Source: Smallanthus sonchifolius
Lineage: Eukaryota; Streptophyta; Magnoliopsida; Asterales; Asteraceae
Length of the DNA stretch: 64,000 nt
Assembly: GCA_023525975.1 (NCBI GenBank)
Contig: CM042032.1
Location: forward strand, 17,862,001 to 17,926,000
Reading direction: 5' to 3'
Part shown: positions 57,664 to 64,000 of the stretch, piece by piece
Layout: each line of letters begins with the position of its first letter
How positions within the stretch are numbered: position 1 is the stretch's first letter
Position numbers and translations under genes: made by a program
The notes under the pieces: generated by a model
The model's input: only the letters and a program-made list of their open reading frames with translations
Databases searched by the model: none
What the model was told of the DNA's origin: nothing

Positions 57664-57963
57664 TCAATCAGAGTCTTCAACCAAACACGAACCGAAGCCT
57701 TCAAAATTCATGATTTCTCAGCGAATTGATGGAATTTAAGGAAATTGATCTGTAGGATTATGAATTTTAACAAATGTAACAGTTTTATCGGTCTAATTTC
57801 GTCAATTACACTTCCAAAATCATGAATTTAGTCAAGAAACAGTCTTCAAGAACTTGAAAAACGCCATTGTTGCAGAAACTTCAAGAATGTTGAAAATCTT
57901 GTCGAATTGTACACAAAAACCGTCAATTATCACCAAGAATCGTACTAAATTCACGAGCACTTT

Positions 57964-57975
57964 GCTCTGATACCA
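57964..57975 (-). other. Primer-binding site of element B
   Basis: Minus-strand TGGTATCAGAGC, an exact match to the initiator-Met tRNA complement, two bases from the 5' LTR. Confidence 0.93.
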
Positions 57976-57977
57976 CT

Positions 57978-58458
57978 TGTAGGTCCAGGTAACTCAGCTA
58001 CTGATCAAACTCGTGATATGACGTTGATATAACACGAAGTGCGAAATCCTTCGCGTTACCGATTTGTATACTAACCGACAATCCAAAACAACACGCGTAA
58101 ATAAACTTCTCGATTATATTCAGAATAACAATGGTTACAGACTCAATCAGAAAATTGTTCACTTCTGTTCAACTCCCTGTCTAATGACTCTGTAACAGAT
58201 ATATATAGAACCAAAACTGATGTAAGCGAACTTAATTAAGTTCGCCTGAAACAGACTAAGCGAACTTAATAAGTTCGCCTCAGCTATGCCTAAGCGAACT
58301 TATTAAGTTCGCCTCTGATAGGTCAGGCGAACTTAACTAAGTTCGCCTCTAGGCTTACTACTAAAAACACTTAGCAACTTTACAATTTCATGACAAAACA
58401 TAAAGACATAAAATCTAACTATTACAAGCTTTTGTCATTACAAATCTATGTCCTAACA
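57978..58458 (-). repeat. 5' LTR of element B
   Basis: 481 bases, three mismatches to the 3' LTR. All four palindromes are perfect here (58226-58347); in the 3' LTR one has a C/T change. Confidence 0.95.
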
Positions 58459-58484
58459 ATCGCAGATAGAACCGAGGAAAAAAA

Positions 58485-59098
58485 ATGGACGTCTTAGTCC
58501 CACCCTTGGACCTGCAGGGTGTTAAGCAACTTCAGCCGGGTGTTTATGAACTTTCTTGGGATGATAGTGATGATGATACAATGCAGGAGTCAAAGGAAAC
58601 TCCAGAGCCGGAGACGATAATGGACATCAAAGTCCCACTTCCGGTTCAGCAAGACATCGAGCAAAAATTTTGGTGTCCCACACCATGGAATATTGATGAT
58701 GGCTTTTGGAGTGATGATGAAGATGTGATTGAAGAAGAAGAAGAGTTTATTTAGATCCCTCAAACCCCGATTGAAGATGAATGCTTTGAAGAGGGATTAG
58801 CATGGTTGTTCGAGACAGATGATGATAGTGAGTTACAGCATGGCGAGCCATTAGATGAGTCTTTGGTTGAGATGAAAGAAGAGGAGCAGGTCCCATCCCG
58901 GGAGGATGAGTTCGGTGATGAGTTGGTGGACCTGCCGACTCCTAGTGAAGGAAGTTTCGACCCACTTGGCGATCTGAAATTACTTGAAGATCTGTTGTGC
59001 CAAGAGCCAAGTGTGGGGATGAAAGAAGAGGTGCAAGCGCAGGAGGTTATCATCGAACCACAAATAAAGCTGGTGTCTGACCCACCACATTACACCTG
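58485..59098 (+). pseudogene. Element E acidic ORF, two parts
   Basis: MDVLVPPLDLQGVKQLQPGV to EEEEEFI (stop at 58752), then the same frame goes on through WLFETDDDSELQHGEP to KLVSDPPHYT (59098). Very rich in Asp and Glu, with repeated MDIKVPLP / MDVLVPPL phrases and EETPEPE-like linkers. No known domain. It starts 22 bases after element B, so its original 5' end was probably split by that insertion. Confidence 0.5.
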
Positions 59099-59425
59099 AG
59101 AGAGAGAGAGAAGAAAAAGCCCGTGGAGGTAGTAAATGGTGGATCTCCACCCAAATCAGCACGACCACTGGACAGGGTACAGAGACGCATGGACCGGCAT
59201 GTGTTGAGGGTCCGGGGATGGTCACATAAGGACCGAAGGATGCAGTATACTGGAGATGATCATTCTCATCATTATATGCCACGTATCAGGTTTGGTCCAG
59301 GGAAGTTCAAGTATTGGTGGACCGACCCATTTAGATTTTTTAAAACCCATTTAAGGTTTACCATAAGAGTTTGTCAAATCAGTGGTAGACCAATCACACT
59401 AAACGGCCCGGACGGGGCGGCATAA
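59093..59425 (+). CDS. Element E basic ORF with FGPGKFKYWWTDPF motif
   Basis: About 100 codons, Arg/His-rich, with MPRIRFGPGKFKYWWTDPF and FFKTHLRFTIRVCQISGRP. I have no family for it; the Gly-Pro-Gly..Tyr-Trp-Trp block looks like a conserved motif rather than random coding. The start codon is uncertain (in-frame ATG at 59123). Confidence 0.4.
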   Translation, partial: HLREREKKKPVEVVNGGSPPKSARPLDRVQRRMDRHVLRVRGWSHKDRRMQYTGDDHSHHYMPRIRFGPGKFKYWWTDPFRFFKTHLRFTIRVCQISGRPITLNGPDGAA

Positions 59426-60851
59426 AGGAGAAGCCGCCTGATTAGGTTTGTTTCTCGGGTTAGGACCCGGGTGTATATTATGTATAAGTTTTGATTTTGT
59501 TTTGAGTCTGTTTGATATTGTTTTGGGTTTGCCGTGAGATTTATTATTGCAGGTATAGATCACATCATCCGTACTCAATCTCCATTCGGGCGGGGTCGAT
59601 TCAAATCTTATAATCATGTAAAGGGAACCCAGCAGAGAGTTTGTGCAAGTCGCGAATGAAATGCTATACGGTTACACCAGTGGAAGAACGAAGCTGCACA
59701 AAATCATGTTATCATTACTAGCTAAGTCGTTTCCACTTTACTATTTTCTTATTATTTTTGAGTCTTTATTTTTATTTTTCGTTGTTTCTTGGTTCACATT
59801 GAGGACAATATGTCGTTCAAGTGTGGGGATGGGAAACATCTTGAGTCTAGTTTAGTTTAGTTGTTTTTCTTTTATAAAAATTCAAAAATACACAAAAAAA
59901 TTAAAAAAATTTCAAAAAAATGTCCTTTGAATTAGAGTTTTTGCAAACAAAATGGAAGTTGATATGTATAACTGAAATGCTTGTAGAATTTAAATGAAAA
60001 TAAATGATAGAAAACACGTCTAAATTGTGATGTTTTGGTAGACCCAACCTATTTGATTGCTTAAATATCCAGTGCATGTTGATTAGGATAATTAATTGAA
60101 CTTAAATCATGAAATCTTGTGGGTTATCATCTTAGGGTGTCGGTAATACTGAAACTGTCAACATAGGGTGATAGGTACCACGTTAAGCTAGAATTTAGAG
60201 TTTTTTGAAATTTTTTTGGCACACCACTCTCTTTTTATGAAAATAAATCCGAGGTTGGTGGCGCCCACATCCATATAAATCCATATCCAGGAGTAATTGA
60301 TTAGAAGACTGAGTTGTGCTTATGTGTTACCCTCTGGGATGGCCACTTGGAGAAAACACCCCTAAGTGATTCTCATGTGCTTTATTGATAGAACTGTAGT
60401 CTATGTGTTACCCTCCGGGATAGCGACTTGGTTGAAACGCCTCTAGACGAAAGTTCATTTGCTTGAATTAATTCTCATTATCATATCATTCATACATGAT
60501 TTCATCTAATTTCTAAAAAACTGTAAATCTTAGTTTAACGTGGTGGGAGAAATCTATATGGTTTAACCCGTTCCTAAACTTGACCGTGAGACGGGATTAG
60601 GTGGAACTGTAGCTCTTGAGTGTGGGACCAATAGATAGATTGATATGCTTGGTAATGTAGATTTTAGAACACAAACGGGGACTTGATAGTTGGTTTTGGG
60701 TTTAATCGGATCGAAATATCATTTGTTGCATTTTAACGCGTGATTATATCTGTGCTAATGAAATTTATAAGATTGTTAAAGCTAGTTCCAGTTGCGATTC
60801 CATTGCAGAGGTCTTTTTCGAGGACGAAAAAGGGTTAATTGTGGGGATGTT
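59426..60851 (+). other. Element E 3' internal non-coding DNA and polypurine tract
   Basis: No ORF of note. Contains the CATTGAGGACAATATG motif (about 59795), two related 50-base blocks (GTGTTACCCTC.GGGAT.GC.ACTTGG, about 60320 and 60400), and ends in a purine-rich GACGAAAAAGGG..TTGTGGGGATG tract directly before the 3' LTR. Confidence 0.7.
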
Positions 60852-62502
60852 TGATGTGTTGCAAAGCACACATGCATTTCTGTCCTATTTCGTGTCATTT
60901 TTGTATAGTTTTAGAGTCATATTGAGTCATTTATAGTTATTATTGATTTGTGTCATGGTTTGTAGGTAATCGGGTGAGTTTGGAGCTTAAACGATCAAGT
61001 ATGGTAAAGGCACGAGCGAACGAGGCGAAACGAGAAAAGGATGAAACTTCTGTCAACGAGGATGCCTCGCTGTACGTGAGCCAGTAGGGCCTTCCCCCTC
61101 GCGGTACATGAGGGGTGGGTTTTCAGTCGCGAATATTTTGTCTCTCGCTATACGCGAGAGACTAGACCCATGGGCCTCGCGGTACGTGGGAGACCCCAAT
61201 TATGCAGATTTTTAGGTATTTTCATGGTATAAAAGCTTAAGTCCGTTTGTAGGGTTGAAAATTTGATTCTAGACGTAAAGTTAAGGACTTTTGGGCGATT
61301 TTGAGTGGGAGAAGTCACAAGGGATCAAGGATTGAAGCGTTGGATGCGTGGATCGATTGGATTATCGTCTTTTCGGTTTATGTTTCTTATCTTTTGCTTT
61401 TTGATTCATCTATCTTGCATCATGATTCTGAATATTATACTTTATGTTGATGTTTTGATGATGGTAGTATGCTAGATTTCTTGAACTACCTAGATTTTGA
61501 TGATTATGCGTTGTTATTTGGTTTGATTTTGGATTTCGATTTCTTTTTGATGGATTAACAATAAAGTAAAGAACTTGGTTTTGTTTGATTGGATGTATAT
61601 ACGTATTTGATCTTGATTCATGATCTGTTGATTGTTCCATATGCTGCTTTGTGAGTGTCTTTCATGTATGGTTGCATATTAGGTCACTAGCTGTGTGCAT
61701 GTGATTGGTTTATGGTTTACTGTCTTGTATCCATAGGAACATCAATTGAGAGTCTATTAGGATTGAGTATTCTGCATGCTTCAATAGCTGAGAGGTGAGA
61801 AGTTGTCGAGTAATCTATGGTGTTAGGGTTTTTAGGTTAACTGCTCTGAAAGGAGGGTTCCTAGGGTCTCTTAGCAGTCATTGATATTCCGTGTCTAGTC
61901 AAGTGAATTCAAGTTACTTCTTGCACTGAAAGGTGTATTGAGATAGTGAGACTGAGAGGTAATCTGTCTAGCGAGTACTTTAGTGTTGTTGGAGATAGCT
62001 GAGTGGTGATCCGACTAACTGGTGAGTTTCATACGTCCCTTAGGTTTCCTTTTAGGTCAAAACCGGAGAATGATCTAGGATCCACTAGGTTGTTTAAGTG
62101 TGTCGTATTATAAGAGCCCGGTTCCATCATAGTTTCCGTATCCAAGAGATTTCCAAGGTACATGAATAGGATTCAAAGTCTAGGTAGTGCTTTCCCATTT
62201 GTAAGTTGTCTAAAGTCTTTTGCTTTATATTTGGTGTCGTTAGTTAGAGAGTTCCATTAGGTCATAACACAAATCTCCCCCAATATAATTCAGTTTAGTT
62301 AGTTGAGTCAGAGTCTAGATAGAGTTGTCACTAGTGTCTCGTGGGTTCGATATCCGGACTTCATTTGACTTTGCTGCATTGGTCGGTACACTTGCCGGTA
62401 GTGTGGTCTAGTATTTGGTTGAGTCTAGATTTATAAATTTAAAGCTAGATTGTCTAGGTTAGGTTCTATAGTTAGTTTTTATAGACCGTCCAGCACACAT
62501 CA
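60852..62502 (+). repeat. 3' LTR of element E
   Basis: TGATGTGTTGC..GCACACATCA, 1651 bases. By eye more than half of its differences from the 5' LTR fall in the first 360 bases, the palindrome zone (61060-61195). Confidence 0.9.
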
Positions 62503-63400
62503 ACTTCCTCGAACCAGTCGAGGGAATGATACTATCTGGGTTATCATTGACACACTTACAACGTCTGCTCATTTTCTTCCCATGAAAGAAACGTTCAGCA
62601 TAGATAAGATGGCACAACTATACGTTAATGAGATTATATCTTTACATGGTGTGCCACTATCTATTGTGTCACATAGAGATAGTAGAATTACTTCTCGATT
62701 ATAGCAAAGTTTTCAAAAAACTATCGGAACGAAATTAAATCTTAGCACTGTATATCATCCTCAAACGGACGGACAAAGCGAAAGAACTATTCAAACCCTA
62801 GAAGATATGTTAAGGGTTTGTGTTATTGACATGGGAGGAAGTTGGGATGACCAATTACCTCTAATGGAATTCTCCTATAACCATAGCTATCATACGAGTA
62901 TACAGGCCGCGCCTTTTGAAGCCTTATACGGTCGTAAATGTCGAACTCTAATCTGTTGGTCTGAAATAGGAGAAAATCAGTTATCCGGTCCTGATATAGT
63001 TCTGGAAACATCTGAGAAAATCATTCAAATAAAAAATAGATTGAAAGCGGTTCGTGATCGTCAAAAGAGTTATGCTGATAGAAGAAGAAAGCCGTTAGAA
63101 TTTAATATCGGTGACAACGTTCTGTTGAAAGTTTCACCTTGGAAAGGCATTGTAAGATTTGGAAAGAAAGAAAAATTAAGTCCTAGATTCGTAGGACCAT
63201 TCAAAATCTTAAGAAGAGTTGGGCTTGTGGCCTATCAACTCGAATTACTAGAAAAAATGAATGGAGTGCATGATGTATTCCACGAGTCAAATCTGCGCAA
63301 ATGTTTAGCAGATGAATCTCTGGTAATACCCCTACACGATGTAGAGGTATTTGAAAATTTGAAATTTGTGGAACAACCTCTGCAAATCGAGGATAGGCAG
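62503..63400 (+). pseudogene. Element D integrase, core and C-terminal part
   Basis: Continues from 42533: PRTSRGNDTIWVIIDTLTTS, FLPMKETFSIDKMAQLYVNE, VPLSIVSHRDSRITS (second catalytic aspartate kept, stop TAG at 62702), HPQTDGQSERTIQTLEDMLR (catalytic Glu), then WDDQLPLMEFSYNHSYHTSI, ALYGRKCR and the GPY/F module KLSPRFVGPFKILRRVG with VFHESNLRKCL. The chromodomain expected after FVEQPLQIEDRQ is missing: the sequence runs straight into LTR sequence at 63402. Confidence 0.9.
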
Positions 63401-63401
63401 G

Positions 63402-64000
63402 AAAATGTCCTAGATTTGACAAAGGTATAAACCACAAGGACTATAAGTGTAAATATACCAAAGATCAAGGTTCAAAAACTAGAAAACAAGAAAATCCAAC
63501 GGTAACAGACCGTCACGAACGGTAACGGTCCGTTACGAGCTGAGCACGCGATCAATGATGGCTTGCCACGCGTCTAGTGACTCATATTCAAAATCTGACG
63601 CGTGGAAACCCTATAACGGACCGGCACGCCTCCGTTACAGCCGCAAAAGCACAAGGATGCGCCACGTGTCACTCCATAACGGACCGTCACCCCTGGTAAC
63701 GGTCCGTCACACCGAAAACTGACCAGAAGGTGACGCGTGTCTGATGACTCGCAAACCCTAACCTGGTGACGGACCGTCACCGCCCGTAACGGTCCGTCAC
63801 GAGTCCAAGATTTGCCCTATAAATAGCTGGTCGATCTCATTTAGTTTTCTCACAACAAAACGAATCTTCACTCTCAAAACTTGTTCCAGAGATGTCCTAG
63901 CCCACTCCCGACGATCCCGGTTCGATTCCTGCTCATTGTAGTGCCCGGTTTAAGAAGAAACGCTCATAGAAGTGCTGATACGCTAGAGAAATCAAAGTTA
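63402..64000 (+). repeat. 3' LTR of element D, first 16 bases missing, cut by window end
   Basis: Matches the 5' LTR from its base 17 (AAAATGTCCTAGATTTGACA), runs through the palindrome region (63500-63806) and TATA box (about 63820) and leaves the window. Its uninterrupted sequence at 63560-63590 shows where F entered the 5' LTR. No polypurine tract precedes it. Confidence 0.85.

Larger units (their letters stand above)
44872..58458 (-). mobile_element. Element B: full-length, young Sirevirus-like copia element with third ORF
   Basis: 13,587 bases, minus orientation. LTRs 57978-58458 (5') and 44872-45352 (3'), 481 bases each, three mismatches (99.4%). Perfect ATCGC target duplications (44867-44871, 58459-58463). 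Order in its own sense: LTR, primer site, palindrome-rich leader, gag, protease, integrase, RT, RNase H, 2.4-kb spacer, ORF3, polypurine tract, LTR. At a plant rate near 1e-8 per site and year the insertion would be some few hundred thousand years old. Gag-pol is a single frame without a frameshift but with five stops. Confidence 0.95.
42534..62502 (+). mobile_element. Element E: non-autonomous Athila/Tat-like gypsy element, contains element B
   Basis: LTRs 42534-44186 and 60852-62502 (about 1.65 kb, roughly 3% different by eye). ACTT flanks both ends and the integrase frame of D reads across. Primer site TGGCGCCATTGCCGGGGA (44193-44210) matches tRNA-Asp, as in Athila/Tat elements. Only about 3.1 kb of internal sequence remains when B is ignored; it has no pol. 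A CATTGAGGACAATATG motif (about 59795) and GTGTGGGGATG are typical of Athila/Tat 3' internal DNA. It must have been copied with enzymes from another element. Confidence 0.88.
21085..64000 (+). mobile_element. Element D: Ty3/gypsy chromovirus-like retrotransposon, host of five nested insertions
   Basis: Own parts: 5' LTR 21085-21277 + 24095-25424, primer site 25429, leader ORFs 25758-26992, gag 27082-27829 + 32202-32512 + 40012-40293, protease about 40200-40720, reverse transcriptase/RNase H 40744-42118, integrase 42156-42533 + 62503-63400, 3' LTR from 63402 to beyond the window. Protease-RT-RNase H-integrase order defines Ty3/gypsy; the integrase tail (PRFVGPFKIL..VAYQLELLE..HDVFHESNLRKCL) and initiator-Met primer site point to the Tekay/Del-like chromovirus group (inference). 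Many stops and frameshifts, LTRs differing by an estimated 5% or more: an old copy. Confidence 0.85.

Overview
The window is plant nuclear DNA, almost certainly from a eudicot and, judged by its retrotransposon families, probably from an asterid such as a member of the Asteraceae (inference; no search was run). It holds one recognisable host gene, a five-coding-exon SMG7/EST1-like gene on the minus strand (10349-14570). Nearly everything else is transposable elements, mostly LTR retrotransposons nested inside each other.

Layout. 1-8812 (+): 3' part of a Sirevirus-like Ty1/copia element (A): integrase, reverse transcriptase, RNase H, a very long third ORF (ORF3) behind pol, then the 3' LTR. 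8887-9163: probable SINE. 9912-10285: hAT-like MITE at the 3' end of SMG7. 10349-15000 (-): SMG7. 15199-16440: long foldback element of GTATAGGCC-type palindromes in the SMG7 upstream region. 16614-18214 (-): LINE remnant, cut by a complete TRIM (16774-17612). 18660-20671 (-): solo LTR (G). 21085 to beyond 64000 (+): one Ty3/gypsy chromovirus-like element (D), blown up from within by five insertions: solo LTR F (21278-24094) in its 5' LTR, solo LTR H (27830-32196) in gag, copia element C (32513-40011) in the gag zinc-knuckle region, and non-autonomous Athila/Tat-like element E (42534-62502) in integrase. E in turn contains B (44872-58458, -), a 13.6-kb copia element with 481-bp LTRs that differ at only three positions.

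The order of insertion can be read directly: D is oldest; F, H, C and E entered D; B entered E. Target-site duplications are visible for B, C (one mismatch), E, F, G, H and the TRIM, and primer-binding sites and polypurine tracts agree with the orientations given.

Two things stand out. First, A and B belong to different copia families but both carry a third ORF (over 1000 codons) between pol and the 3' LTR. The two share an N-terminal domain and C-terminal W-[FSW]-Y modules, show no membrane segment, and follow splice-acceptor-like sequence; the related copy C lacks the ORF altogether. Second, at least seven unrelated repeat families here carry arrays of 15-25-bp palindromes, usually 32-50 bp apart, mainly in their LTRs. 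The motif differs per family, but the symmetry is kept by paired changes (GCGAACTT..AAGTTCGC, GCGTACTT..AAGTACGC, GCGCACTT..AAGTGCGC; GTAACGG..CCGTTAC and GTGACGG..CCGTCAC). Palindrome arrays are known from maize Sirevirus LTRs; the copia/gypsy parallel and the covariation are what I would follow up.
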